Shown: positions 11,701 to 22,392, counted from the first letter of the stretch. The stretch is 30,771 nucleotides of DNA from Saccoglossus kowalevskii (GCF_000003605.2 NW_003109084.1:85326-116096); one strand, 5' to 3'. Notes: a model not told the origin generated them from the sequence alone. Translations and numbers: made by a program.

Positions 11701-14700
11701 ATAAACATATCATACATCAAATTAAATTTTACTATAATATAATAAACTCTGGGTAGCAGACTTCGATCGCATTATTCACGTACATTTTGACTGAGCTCTA
11801 ACAACCACGCATTTGAATTACCGGTACGTGCATCATTGGGCAATGACCTCCAGAGTTCATGCACTGATATTTAAATTCGGACCACCCAGCCTGACGCAAA
11901 TCAATATAGTTACTTGTCATTTGCTCAAAAAACTTTTCAACTCTCACAAATACCATGAACGCGAAGAGTTAACTGGGGGTTGAATGAAAGGGAACGTCTT
12001 TTTTGGACAAAAAACACGTCAGTACAAGAATATGTGTGCAAGGTTAGATTTATAGAACGTACATGACCGCTTAACTCTGTGTTTTTACCGAATCCGGTAT
12101 AATGAAAATGTGACACAAAGTCAATCGCCCGACCAATCAAAAACATCAATTTACGCACCATAGGGCGGTTACGTCGATGCAACCCTGTGGACCAGCGACG
12201 AAAAGCCCTGTACTAAGCTTTCCATCACGGAAATTCGCAATCAATGTGCTGACCGATGGATAATTATCGACTAAGTAATAATTTTTTTCAGGTCAAATCT
12301 AGTGGTCTGAGCTAACTGAAAGGCTGTGATGACGTAGATAGTCCGCGATTGCAGCTACACCATGGCAACACCAAGTACTGATAACATAAAAACTCAAACA
12401 AAATGTATTTTTTTAATGTCTTCATGCAATATATTCTGAACTATCCACTTTATTCTGGCCCGCGAATTAATAGGATACAATTTTAAACATGTTTTTGAAC
12501 GACACGTTCGAAAATAAAAGGGGTGCGCGAATTAATAGGGACCGCGAATTAATCAAGTTTTTACAGTAGTAGCTTTTTTTTAACTTGCATCTAATATTAT
12601 TTAGCTCTGTCACTCTGTGCAAGGTAGCATTGTTCAATTTCAATCACAGAAAAATAATCTGAAACTTGACCTACCAATAGGTAAACAGTAAATCTTGTTA
12701 GCACATCCACGTCTCTTTCATATGCATTGTGTAATTTACCAGTAATTAAAACAATAGGCCTGAAATGAATGTATATAAATAAGTCATAATAATAATAATG
12801 AGAATATCTGTACCAATTTTAAGTATCATACGTCATGGTAATATCTCGAAAATATGAAAGATGTCCACTGAAACAGGCCGGGAAATAGGGTTTAGGGCAA
12901 TTCATGAATCACAAATTCACTAAACATGGGTCAACTGATCAAAGACAAAATGTGGATCATTAATAATGCAACTATTTTTTTAAATATTACTGTCATTTGT
13001 AAGGAACAGGGGTGTGCAGTCTGATATTCACCACTATATTTAATATACTCAATTATTCTTTTCTAAATGCTTCAAAACAGGCCTTGCACTATACCATTAG
13101 TTATCGAATTTAAGATATATAGTTTTGTTTATAGTAATATAGCTGGAATATAAACATGTCAGGAATATGATGATTGTTTAACATTTAAAAGATTGACATT
13201 TGTATCTGATCGTCAAACGAGTATTGAGAGATATTGCTCTGGAACAGCCATTTTGAATACATGTCACAGCAAGTCAGAGATATGGTACTAGAACCACCAG
13301 TCGGCCATTTTGAAATTTTGAATCTTATCTGAAAAACAAAATGATGTGCATCAAGGTTCTATAATGTCCAACATATATACCAAGTTTGAACAAAATAGCC
13401 GAGAAATGCTTGATTTTGATAATTTTTTTAGCACAAAAATGACCACCATTCGGCCATTTTTAATAGGATCGTCAAACCAATATATCTGTATATAGAGAGA
13501 GATATGGCACTATAACCACATTTATTAAAACAAAATGGCCCCCAGTCGGCCATTTTGAATCTTGATGTGCATCAAGGTCCTATAATGTCCAATGTATATA
13601 CCAAGTTTGAACAAAATCCATCGGTTGATTTTGATGATTTTTAGAACAAAAATGGCTGCAATTCGGCCATCTTGAATCAGATCGTGAAACAAATTGATGT
13701 GCATATGTATAATATGATGTATGATGTATGTGTAAAGTTTGATTGTGATTGGTTCAGGCATTTTTAAGATACAGGTCCGGAAGCACGGTCACATGCACGG
13801 ACGGAAGCACGGACACACAGAAGTCAAAACATAAGTCCCCATTTTCATACTGCGTCCAAACGGGGACTAAAAATATGATATTCTCATGACAAAACTATTA
13901 CAAACATATTTTAAGCCAATACCTTATTATTATTGTTTATTTATTATTACTATATATAATCCACATTACGCCTGATTAGTTAATTCCCGATTGGTGATTT
14001 GTGAATTACCCTTACGCCTCGAAATAAAACATTTATATACATCATCACACAAAGAAACTTTCTGTACAATCTAAATATAAATGTGGTTCACAAGTGTTCT
14101 GTTATAGAGGTATATAAATCTGAAGGGACCATAAAAGTGAACAGTTTTATCTCATCATGCAATTTGTTCATGTGAGGAAAGACTGATAAGTATAAAGAAT
14201 TGACCCTGCTTAACCCTGCAATACAGCAGCATCTTAGAGTTTGAATAGTGACAATTACTAGTATTCAAACATAAAGAAGGTAATCCTTTATTTTATCATT
14301 GGCAGGATTTTATGGGTATTCACGGAAATCACTATGATGCACATGAATTTTCATTTCTACAAATATTCAGATTTTTCTCAGAAAAAATCAGGAAATTTGT
14401 TAATGTTATACTCTAACAAGACAAAAAGTTTAGTCCTGACAGCAAGTGACAGGATTTAATTTAGATTCCATCCATCCATGCACACATACAAACACTGCAT
14501 TCAATGAAGCATACAGAATCTTACAATAGCTAAGTAAACAATACTCTAAGGGGGTTGCCTCCTAACATTGGGATGCAAAATTTAATCCAAAATCAAATTA
14601 TGGAGGGCAGATGGATACAATAGAAATGTCAACTAATATAAGTCAGTTACCATGGTAACTGTGTAATGCTACCATATGGTGCTAATATGTTTCAAGCTTC

Positions 14701-17700
14701 ACAGTTATTGCATGCCGAAAGGGTATGTTTATTTCCAATCAGTTGGCTTGCATGAGACAAGCAAAATATGAAAAGTACAGACGTGTTATTTCTACCAACA
14801 ATGCACTCATCACAGTACACTATATAACACGATTCTACAGGTTATATGTATGGATGACAGAACCTGTAAAATATTTTATTTTATTTTTTAGTTATTTTAT
14901 TTAATTTTTTTTAATTATACATTTGGCTGTTTTGTATGAAGTTTATTTTCAATTATTTTTGATGAGTTGAATTTGAAATATAGTAAAAAAGGGTATTTTC
15001 ACTCAATCCCTTCAGCGAAAATGAGATTCAAGTGAAAATAGAGCACTTTTAATACTGTATATTGTAATTTTTCCTGCAAGTTTCTTAACAAAAGCAAAAG
15101 ATTTTACCTTCCTTCGATATCCCGGTGTGGTAAAATTTTTCCCACACCAGTGGCAAGTTGGGTCTGTATTTCTTCATTATCAGATGTTAGGCTTTCTACT
15201 CCAAATTCACGTCTCCATTTATTGCATTTAAGAACAGACGTAAATGCTGAGTCTACGGTAATAAACGCTCTGAGAAATCTTTTAAGAGATGAATCGGAAT
15301 GAAACTGTAATAAAACAAAAGAGCAATGTCATCTGTGTACGTCATCATGAAATAACATACGTCATATGTAATGAACAAGAAATTGTTGATGACAGTGTCC
15401 CATCTGTATTTGGGATGCATTTGAATTGAGGACACAGAAATGAGAAGAAATAATGTAAAGGAAAATTCATTGATACAAAGACAATTGGCACGTACATGAA
15501 CCCATTATGTCTTGCCTTCATAACAAATTTGACGCTGTCGGAGAAAAGATGGAGGACAACAAAATGGCTGCCAATTTTGGAACGGCAAATTCTATCATTT
15601 TCGATACTAGATGTATAGTGATTAATATAACTTATTACGCATCGAATAGACGCGATACATGAAACTTTATTTCATAGTACACATTCCAGTGATAAGAAGT
15701 AACATGCATTATTGGTTGATTAACGATAATGTATAACAATTGTTTAGTCATTGGTGAGAAAGAACAGGAAGAAGAATTATGCATTATCTTTGTGGACAGA
15801 CAGTTAATTGGTGTAAGTATTTGGGTATTATTCCAGGGCGACAATCAGTCTGCTGTACATATAATCACCAGCGAGAACAACGAGAACAACGAGATTGACT
15901 TAAAGATATTGTGTTGACCTGTTGATGTACGCAAGCAGTATGAAATGAACATTAGGGTGCAAAGTGAAACCAGTGACTTGTATCCATACAATCAGCGTAT
16001 GAATACTTGTTCTCAAAATATTTTTTGGATTTTTCTTGTTCATAATTAAGCAGAGTGTGTTAATTAAATCTACTGAAAATTTAAAAATCAGCATAGTCTC
16101 CATTTATTTGGTTTTTGTAGAACCTCCTGCTTAGCATAATAGGATTAATTGGCTTGTATTCAATAGTTTTTTTTATGTAGCTTGGCACAACATTATTACA
16201 CCCCCCTCCCCAGTAAATTTCTATCATATGAAACCTGATTAAATATTTTGAGTCTCTTAAGAATATTTCACGATCATGATTTAAATATTTGTATTTTGCA
16301 GAAAAATAAAGTAACTTTAATTTTTGTTGCATGCCTGTATGTTTTGTATCACTCAGTGACCCAAGGTTGTATCAAAGTGGTATAAAAAACCAGAACTGTG
16401 ACAATACACAGGATTATTGTACACAGCTGTGGACGCACATAAATTTACTTAATTATCATTACAAACATATGACACCAGAGGTCACAGATTGAAATTATCT
16501 CAAATAACTCTACATTCATACATAATGGTTATTACAGAGTGTGCCACCATCACACAAGGCAGGGACAGATATGCCGTTTATGGTATCAGTAGGATGAAGC
16601 ATGCATTGGGAATGATCACAGTGTTTTATGTGGTTAGCTGCCAGGCAGTGACAAATGAAAGAACACAGTCTGATCATTTGCAAGGTTTAATAGGGCATAT
16701 TAAGGCAATTGGGCCTTCAAACATAAAAGCCCACAAAAAATTAAAAATAATAGATTCATATCCATGTATCCCATAGTGATTTGTACTGATTGGAAAAAGA
16801 ATTGGCAAATATGATATAGAAAAAAACAAAACAAATAAGGAGCACCTGCAATCCAAAATGTAAATATTTGCCAAATCACAATGCTTGAATGAATGAGTTG
16901 TCTCTGCTAAAAGATATTGTTGCAAATAGAATCTAAGCAAATTTTACATGGCTGCTGCTAATCTGAGATATTTCTGTGAATGAGATCACCATTATTACTA
17001 CTGGTAGTGCCTGTTTTCATACTTGACACGGACAAAATATAAAACTGATACACCATGCAGCTACCTTTTTTCTTTTAAGACCTACCGGATAATTCAGGTA
17101 ACATTAAGCATTAAATGATTCAGTTAGAATATTCATAATCACCACGGATAATATGAATAAAACATATTGATATGTGTAAAATGTATTTAACTGGCCTATA
17201 TAACTATGGTTATCAAAACATATTTACATTTACTGCTATACTATTAAATTATATTGTTTTACCTGTTATCAATATATTATTCACTTTTATTATATTACAT
17301 TATTCAAATTTAATACCAAAATAGTCAGATTTAATTTGAAATTATATTATTTTCATAGTATTTACATAAACTACCAAATGATATTAATATATTTACTATT
17401 ATTATCAATATATACATTCAGGATATATATTAGATACAGACCCTGTTAAAACAATTATTATAATTAACAGGTGTAATTCTTATTATTATGAATAAACTGT
17501 ACATATTTGTAGATTATATTTATTGTACCAGATAGCATAACAATAATGACTATTAAAAAGGGTTTCTTGAAGCAGAGAAATTGAGTTCCAAGTGACAATG
17601 ATAACAATACACTCTAAAAATGCAAAGGTTCATGGGTAGATGCATATTTGTAAACAATGACCCACTATGGTTGTTTCTCATATGCGGCAGGTGACTCCCC

Positions 17701-20700
17701 CACTTTAATTAAATAACAAAGGCAAAGTAGAATTCAAATTTAAATTACCTGATCTGGATCAGCATCAAATATAAGCTGTGAAAATGAAAATGAAAAACAA
17801 AAATATTGTTATTTAATATGACTTGATATATTACCAGAATATTTCAATATTTGAGAGACTGTTGAAGAGTACCATCATCTACTATATATCTAAATTACAT
17901 ACTAGTACATGCATGACCTCCTGTACACAAAAACTTTTCATACAAATTTGCAAAAACAAAATTTGTTGTTTGTTTTTTTAGTTGTAAATGAAGATTCTAT
18001 ATCGATATCTCCATGGCAACTGGTTTCAGCTTTTTCCAAAAATCTAATCAAAATGTGATGAAATTTGTTGATAACTTTTTGAGTTTATTATCCTGCTCAC
18101 ACTAGACAATGGTCTGATCTGGCAATGGTGAAGAGTCCTTACAAAAATTCTTGTATCTATGGAAACAAGATCCAGATCTCAAGCAGTGGCACTTTTACTG
18201 TTTTACATGAACACATGGCAATTAAAAAACAAAAATATAATTATCTTATAATTGGGTTACAGAGAATAGCTGATTATGATGTCATGAATGAGTGGTCATG
18301 TGAATTGTACCAAATTAAAAGGGTTCAATTATTCTGTATAGAGAAATCCACCAGTTTTCATATGCTGAATAGATCACTGAGCATGCAATTTGTATACAAA
18401 GCTATGTAAATTAAAACATTTTTAAATGTTTACAGCAGTGCACCATGTTTAATATGGATCACATGCAATGTGTGTGTTTGTAAAATAAAAAATTCAACAA
18501 CCATGCTCTTTAACTTATATTTAATCAACAAATAAAATTTCTTGATATGAAGAAAGAGCTGGAACCATCAAAAGAAATGACACATGCCATTTTTGCCACC
18601 TGTGCCATAATGATCTAGGTATTGACACGGTGGGTAGTATTATAGCCTGGGACAAGTAAATTTGCCATTTTGACAACTGAATAGTCACTCACATGCCACA
18701 ACAGACTTAATAATATATACACATGTCGGCAATGTACATTTCTGACTAGTGGGTTTATAAGTTAAATTGCAGTTCCTCAATCCCTGTGGGATACTATAGG
18801 AATCATGGGAGAGTATTGTTCATGTTGTTTAAACAACTAATCTGTCTATTGTCTTTATAATTCACTAAGTAAGTAAATAAGTAAACAGAAAATTAATCCA
18901 ATAAACATATAAATATTATTTAAATATTTCATTTGATTCAAAATTCCACAATAATTTTTTTTTTAATTTTGTTGCAATTATTTGAGAAGCATTTCTATCT
19001 AGAACCAAACATTTAAAACACATAACAGCACAGGATCATCTCATTGACGGTCATAGCTGTGTAGTTTTGTGTACAAAATAAATATATACTGTGGAATACT
19101 TTATTTTCGCTGGAATTAATTTTCGCTGAAAAGGCTTTTTGGGCGTTTTGTATGGAATTTATTTTCACTGATTTTTGATGTGTTTAATGGGAAATATAAG
19201 AAAAAAAGTATATTCGCTGGATTTTATTTTCACGGAATCATCCCTTCAGCGAAAATAGCGAAAATAAATTCCAAGCGAAAATAAAGTATTCTACAGTAAT
19301 TCAATGAAGCTAAAATGCACTTTCTGGTTTAGTCAGAGTCATATAACCAATTTGTTTTCTCCCTAAAAAACACAAAGTAGCCAACATGTGAATAATGAGG
19401 TATTATCTTTTCACAGACACTCCATATAAGGCCATGGTAACAATTATTATCAACAAAACATTAAGTAAGAAACACAATTGGTGCAATAAATCTTTAATAA
19501 TGATTGAAAGCAAGTTTTGTTTTAAAACTGTTAAAAAAATTACCCATTAAGTTGGTTATTAAATAAGCATAGGGTAAAGCAGGCCTGTCCATTAACATGC
19601 CCATTATCTTACATGTTAGAATTTGATAGTGGCTCATCATAATACCGGTACACATACTGAAATATAAATTGCGTTTTGATGTTAAGGGAAGACAACTGTC
19701 TAGTTTAAAGTCAGTTTTAAAAGACACTTGGTTATTTTTAAGCCTCTTACTTATTCACTATCTTCGCCAAAAAAAAGATATTATAAAAGTGAATTAACTG
19801 ATGATTAATTAATAATTCTCAAAAAAAAAAAAAAATAAATGTTTAATTGTACAAAAAATATGCTGGTAAACAGAATTTTTTTTTAGAGATTACATGCCTG
19901 AGCAGATGGATGATGTACGACTTCTATCATAAAACAACAATAGCACAGGTATTTTTGGTGAAAATATGACTTTGTTAAAAGTGCTAAATATAATTCTTCT
20001 CACGATGCAGGTTTGTATGTTGAAAGCTTAAAATGCTGGTACATGTCTGAATGTACAATTGTAGTTTCTTACACGCATATAAAAACAGCTAGACTTTCTA
20101 ATTAATTATTTACTACAATAGTTGCTAATTAAAAGTTGGGACACTAACGGTAATTTTGTTTTGAGTGGAAACACACACAGTATGCATTAATTATAGGTGT
20201 CATGTTAAAATACAATTTAAAAAATAAATATATATCACACTTTAAAATATGTGTTCAAGGCACACAAATTATCACCAAAACAAAATTTCCATGTTATGAG
20301 TAACTATTAAAAATCTTGTTATTTCTATTTTATGATTGATATTTTTCTTTTTTTCTAAATTCTAGGACAGATTTCATCCACCTGTGAATTAGAAAGCGTG
20401 TACACTGGTCAGATCAAAATGTATTGTAAATAGTACAGAGATTTAAACTGGTTGTATTTGTTGTGTGACTAAATATTGATATATTATTAAAGGTTGCTTG
20501 TGGTCATTCAACCTATGAATTAGATAAAACAAAATTTGTTCAAGTAAAACTGTCAGAAAAAAATGGGAAAATGGACAACTACAGAACCTTATGTTTAAAT
20601 CAATATATCATGAACAATTAATTATATTCATAAGTACCCATCTGGATACTTGTTTAGATGGTATCAAACAATATTTTGAGATATTATAAGCCAAAAGATG

Positions 20701-21721
20701 GTTTGCTCAATCATTTTTCATGGATGTTTTGTATGTGTGTGAAAAGTACTCTAAAATGCTCTATGCCTTTTGAGTCAGTGACTTTTGTGGTAGTGAATAT
20801 TTCATCAGGGTTGTTGAGCCATGGTCACGACAACCTTCAAATGTGGTCCTCCTGAAATCCCTGAAATCAACCATCAGGTTGCAAAAATTCTGCTATTTGA
20901 AAGTTTTTGTTTGTGTTTATTTTTCTCATTCCCCTTATTAGTCTCTGACAGCCAGTTCATAATTCGGGAAGTCCTGTCATGTTACCATCATGTGTAATTA
21001 TGCTCCTACTTCCATCAATTTCCATCAGATTTCTGTTTTATTTTGTTCATCTTTCCTCCTGTTGTTTTACTAAAGCGGAAAACACTGCAATTGTTTTTAT
21101 AATAACAAAACTTACTGAGGACCAATCTATGTACATATATTTTACACATGTATTACAAACTATCCACATTTTAAAATACAGACAATTGTTTTGAAGGTTG
21201 TAAAATTGTATAAATAATAATGGTTCATATGAGAACCTCCTACAGCACAAAATTAATTAACCCACACTTTAAAACAAGCCTAAGCCAATTTAACTCTTGC
21301 TTTAGACTTTTTTGTAAGAGCCGCATATTTGCATCTGACCCGCATATGCCATCCATTTGTGTGAAACTGTGAACATACGTTCTCGGCCTCCCCCATTGGG
21401 GATGAATAATAGGGAACGTTAGGTCTGCGAATACAATACGCAAAACATATTATACGTATCCTTCGAAAATATGCTCATAGATGCATCGTTTTCATTGAAA
21501 AAAATAACAACACTGAGCACCTACGTTTTATAAATGGCCATAATCTACTATTTTTTTAGACACGACCTAGCACCTGTAGATTTTCTGTCCCAGTATATCA
21601 ATATTTTTTGTTGCGTGGGCGGCAGATCGAATCGTGTATTTCACAATAATAACTACGAAAAGAGACTCACTTGTAAACGACTTTTCAATTCTTTAAAATC
21701 TTCTTCATTTATTTCAGTCAT
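8580..21721 (-). CDS. CRAL-TRIO (SEC14-like) lipid-binding protein, six coding exons
   Basis: The joined coding exons are 21721-21671, 17775-17749, 15304-15108, 12759-12675, 9995-9784 and 8715-8580. Together they make 708 bases, 235 residues plus stop, with every phase matching. Residues 27-60 form the CRAL-TRIO N-terminal helical part (LKRFLRAF, then KWRREFG). The lipid-binding domain follows: RPIVLITGK near 92-100, VIFDLRDFG at 137-145, YYPERLG at 164-170, IINAPVMF at 174-181, and IRPWLHDF bridging the last splice. These are hallmarks of SEC14-family domains, which bind a hydrophobic lipid in a closed pocket and move it between membranes. The protein is a single domain without GOLD, spectrin or MSP parts. 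The ligand cannot be read from sequence. It ends in a short acidic, Gln-rich tail. The start at 21721 has G at -3; an in-frame upstream Met at 21892 would add 57 residues in a poorer context. Confidence 0.9.
9514..9693. mobile_element. MITE with GTACTGTAAAATCTGTATT ends, copy 1
   Basis: The terminal inverted repeats are about 19 bases: left GTACTGTAAAATCTGTATT, right (reverse complement) GTACCGTAAAATCTGTATT, one mismatch. The interior has recurring GCTTCTATTA(G/A) phrases. It lies in the last intron of the CRAL-TRIO gene. A second, more worn copy is at 27893-28055. It encodes no protein. Confidence 0.85.
9784..9995 (-). CDS. CRAL-TRIO gene, coding exon 5
   Basis: 212 bases from acceptor AATTTTCAG to donor GTGAGT, ending in phase 2. 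Encodes residues 121-190 with VIFDLRDFG, KYYPERLG and IINAPVMF, the most diagnostic SEC14/CRAL-TRIO motifs in the gene. Confidence 0.93.
10337..12568. mobile_element. Decayed pogo/Tigger-like DNA transposon, about 2.2 kb
   Basis: The left end has CGATTAATTCGCGG (10342-10355) and GCGCGAATTAATAG near 10382. The right end has CGCGAATTAATAGG near 12461, GCGCGAATTAATAGGG near 12526 and CCGCGAATTAATCAAG near 12542, then TTTTTACAGTA. The two ends are inverted relative to each other and both contain subterminal copies of GCGAATTAATAG. The only coding remnant is a transposase-tail-like frame at 10698-10859. The interior is otherwise non-coding, so the element is internally deleted. The left tip appears to have lost a few bases relative to the right. 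It sits in the intron between CRAL-TRIO exons 4 and 5. Confidence 0.6.
10698..10859 (-). pseudogene. Remnant of a pogo-like transposase C-terminus
   Basis: A 53-codon open frame ends in TAA at 10698-10700 and is interrupted upstream by TGA at 10860-10862. It reads YKNAINGAEDHLI near its start, resembling the NALDG-x-EDDLI type segment near the C-terminus of pogo/Tigger transposases. An acidic DDDNEDGDWFD tail follows, also common in that family. The DDE catalytic core and DNA-binding domains are absent. Recognition is from motif memory, so the family call is moderate. Confidence 0.45.
12675..12759 (-). CDS. CRAL-TRIO gene, coding exon 4
   Basis: 85 bases from acceptor CATTTCAG to donor GTAGGT. 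Completes the split Arg codon and encodes residues 93-120, PIVLITGKLHNAYERD and onward, ending in phase 0. It gives the first beta strand and helix of the CRAL-TRIO domain. Confidence 0.9.
12880..14025. repeat. About 1.1-kb segment bounded by imperfect inverted repeats
   Basis: GGGCAATTCATGAATCACAA near 12896 faces the reverse complement of a stretch near 13980-14015 that reads GGGTAATTCACAAATCACCA. The two arms match over roughly 30 bases with several mismatches. They enclose modular repeat copy B. This could be a non-autonomous transposon that captured or includes the modular repeat. Boundaries are approximate. Confidence 0.4.
13241..13867. repeat. Modular dispersed repeat, copy B
   Basis: Variants of CGGCCATTTTGAATC occur near 13246, 13302, 13451, 13547 and 13664. 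ATATACCAAGTTTGAACAAA occurs twice. The right end has ACGGACGGAAGCACGGAC and then a closing hairpin: AAGTCCCCATTTT near 13833 and AAACGGGGACT near 13859. It matches copy A at 3660-4345 in order and content. It lies in the intron between CRAL-TRIO exons 3 and 4. Confidence 0.75.
14644..14661. promoter_or_regulatory. Perfect 18-bp palindrome matching an RFX X-box
   Basis: CAGTTACCATGGTAACTG is perfectly self-complementary. Its core GTTACCATGGTAAC fits the RFX X-box consensus GTNRCC-N(0-3)-RGYAAC with a two-base spacer. It sits in the intron between CRAL-TRIO exons 3 and 4, about 450 bases from exon 3. RFX binding is known for this motif class; use here is only inferred. Confidence 0.5.
14905..15065. 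mobile_element. Worn copy of the TTTTCGCTG palindromic MITE
   Basis: Shares with the element at 19087-19298 the phrases GGCTGTTTTGTATGAAGTTT (compare GGCGTTTTGTATGGAATTT), ATTTTTGATG(A/T)GTT and CCCTTCAGCGAAAAT, in the same order. Its left terminus is eroded. It lies in the intron beside CRAL-TRIO exon 3. Confidence 0.65.
15108..15304 (-). CDS. CRAL-TRIO gene, coding exon 3
   Basis: 197 bases from acceptor TTTTATTACAG to donor GTAAAA, ending in phase 2. Encodes residues 27-91 with LKRFLRAF, LKCNKWRREFG and ILPHRDIEG, the CRAL-TRIO N-terminal segment and the entry into the lipid-binding fold. Confidence 0.92.
15305..17748. other. CRAL-TRIO intron 2, no gene seen
   Basis: About 2.4 kb between exons 3 and 2 of the minus-strand gene. 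Open frames up to 95 codons (for example at 16489-16776) lack coding character and splice context. A C-rich patch lies at about 16200-16212. Otherwise AT-rich with no repeat resolved. Confidence 0.55.
17749..17775 (-). CDS. CRAL-TRIO gene, 27-bp microexon 2
   Basis: Nine codons, LIFDADPDQ, between the acceptor TTTTCACAG and the donor GTAATT, phase 0 on both sides. It links exon 1 to exon 3 in the N-terminal helical region. Because it is in frame on both sides it could be skipped without a frameshift. Confidence 0.85.
17776..21670. other. CRAL-TRIO intron 1, contains repeats only
   Basis: About 3.9 kb. It holds a MITE at 19087-19298 and, near 18008-18100, a fragment with CTCCATGGCAAC and ATAACTTTTTGAGTT that recurs in POLR1E intron 4. 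The remainder is AT-rich without recognised genes. Confidence 0.6.
19087..19298. mobile_element. Palindromic MITE with TA-flanked TTTTCGCTG ends, 212 bp
   Basis: The left end TACTGTGGAATACTTTATTT and the right end, reverse-complemented, TACTGTAGAATACTTTATTT match at 19 of 20 bases. Similarity continues inward for about 40 bases through repeated TTTTCGCTGG-type phrases. TA at both edges suits a Tc1/mariner/pogo-type target. No coding sequence. A diverged relative is at 14905-15065. Confidence 0.88.
21671..21721 (-). CDS. CRAL-TRIO gene, coding exon 1
   Basis: Encodes residues 1-17, ending FKELKSRLQ, then a consensus donor GTGAGT; phase 0. The reading frame stays open upstream to a Met at 21892, so the true start could be earlier. 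A possible acceptor TCCGTGACAG at about 21859-21868 also allows an upstream exon. Confidence 0.85.
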
Positions 21722-22145
21722 TGCTGTATTGGAAACTCGGATTTGCTGCCTTTCCGATCGACGTGAAAGTGATGATGTCGATCCTTGTTGGATGTTGAAA
21801 GAGATGCAAATCCTCCTGTACACGCCACTGGTGAACGATTTCCAAAAATCCGCTTTCAGTTGTCGGCTGTCACGGACACGCAAAGGACACACATTAAATA
21901 ATGTCGATAATTACGACAGGGAAAACAAATACACGTTATTTTACGCGGGAATTATTAATATTAGCAGATGACACGACACGTTGTGATATTTCCAATCCGA
22001 CCGCGACCGTCGAAACAAGAAATGTCATCAATGTTAACACAATCTGGATAGCATCGGTGTGTACAGACAGGTTGGACGATCCCGATCAATACTTCTTTAG
22101 CATGAAAAAGGATTGACCGTAAATATCGATATCAATATTCAACAA

Positions 22146-22163
22146 CACGTGATCTACCACGTG
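22146..22163. promoter_or_regulatory. Tandem CACGTG E-boxes
   Basis: CACGTGAT occurs at 22146 and again at 22158, a 12-base step of roughly one helical turn. CACGTG is bound by MYC/MAX, USF and MiT/TFE factors. MYC control of Pol I subunit genes is established in other animals, which makes a role at POLR1E plausible. Confidence 0.6.
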
Positions 22164-22195
22164 ATACATTTATTATTTATAAATCCTTACATGAC

Positions 22196-22203
22196 CCGGA
22201 AAT
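22196..22203 (+). promoter_or_regulatory. ETS-like CCGGAAAT site
   Basis: CCGGAAAT lies about 130 bases upstream of the POLR1E start codon. CCGGAA is the ETS-family core commonly found in promoters of housekeeping genes. It is short enough to occur by chance. Confidence 0.4.
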
Positions 22204-22328
22204 ACATGGCCGGGCTCAGAGCACTACAGTGTTTCTTATCTGCGTGATGATTGGTCTACTTCTCGTGTTGCCATAACTTGCAACCAATCAATTAGCTTGT
22301 TGTTTGAATTTGTGATTGTAATGGTGGC

Positions 22329-22339
22329 AAAATGGCAGC
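22329..22339 (+). promoter_or_regulatory. YY1-like motif over the POLR1E start codon
   Basis: AAAATGGCAGC contains the initiator ATG and resembles the YY1 consensus AAGATGGCGGC, which often overlaps start codons of housekeeping genes. It is also a good Kozak context, with A at -3 and G at +4. Confidence 0.45.
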
Positions 22340-22392
22340 TTCCATGGAATACATGCCTTCCGGAGATGAGCCACAAAAAGAAGCTGTTTTGG
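22332..22392 (+). CDS. POLR1E: POLR1E exon 1
   Basis: Encodes the first 20 residues, MAASMEYMPSG to QKEAVL, plus one base of the next codon, then donor GTGAGA. The 2.3-kb first intron that follows contains the antisense frame and a MITE. Confidence 0.88.

Larger units (their letters stand above)
21722..22331. promoter_or_regulatory. Putative bidirectional promoter between CRAL-TRIO gene and POLR1E
   Basis: The two genes start on opposite strands about 610 bases apart. If the upstream Met at 21892 is used, the gap is about 440. The interval is noticeably GC- and CpG-richer than the rest of the window (for example CGACCGCGACCGTCG near 22000). It carries paired CACGTG E-boxes, an ETS-like site and a YY1-like start motif. 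No clear TATA box is placed for either gene. Shared promoter function is inferred from this layout. Confidence 0.6.

Noticed and set aside
11125-12182. Short frames of about 65-83 codons inside the 2.2-kb element, checked as transposase exons
   Set aside because: None shows helix-turn-helix, CENP-B-type or DDE motifs; only the 10698-10859 tail resembles transposase.
16489-16776. 95-codon plus-strand frame and its 88-codon antisense partner at 16674-16940
   Set aside because: No recognisable motif, no splice context and ordinary intronic base composition; both lie within a CRAL-TRIO intron.
21534-21971. 145-codon plus-strand open frame
   Set aside because: It overlaps the minus-strand first exon and upstream region of the CRAL-TRIO gene, which has better splice and protein evidence. 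It has no family resemblance.
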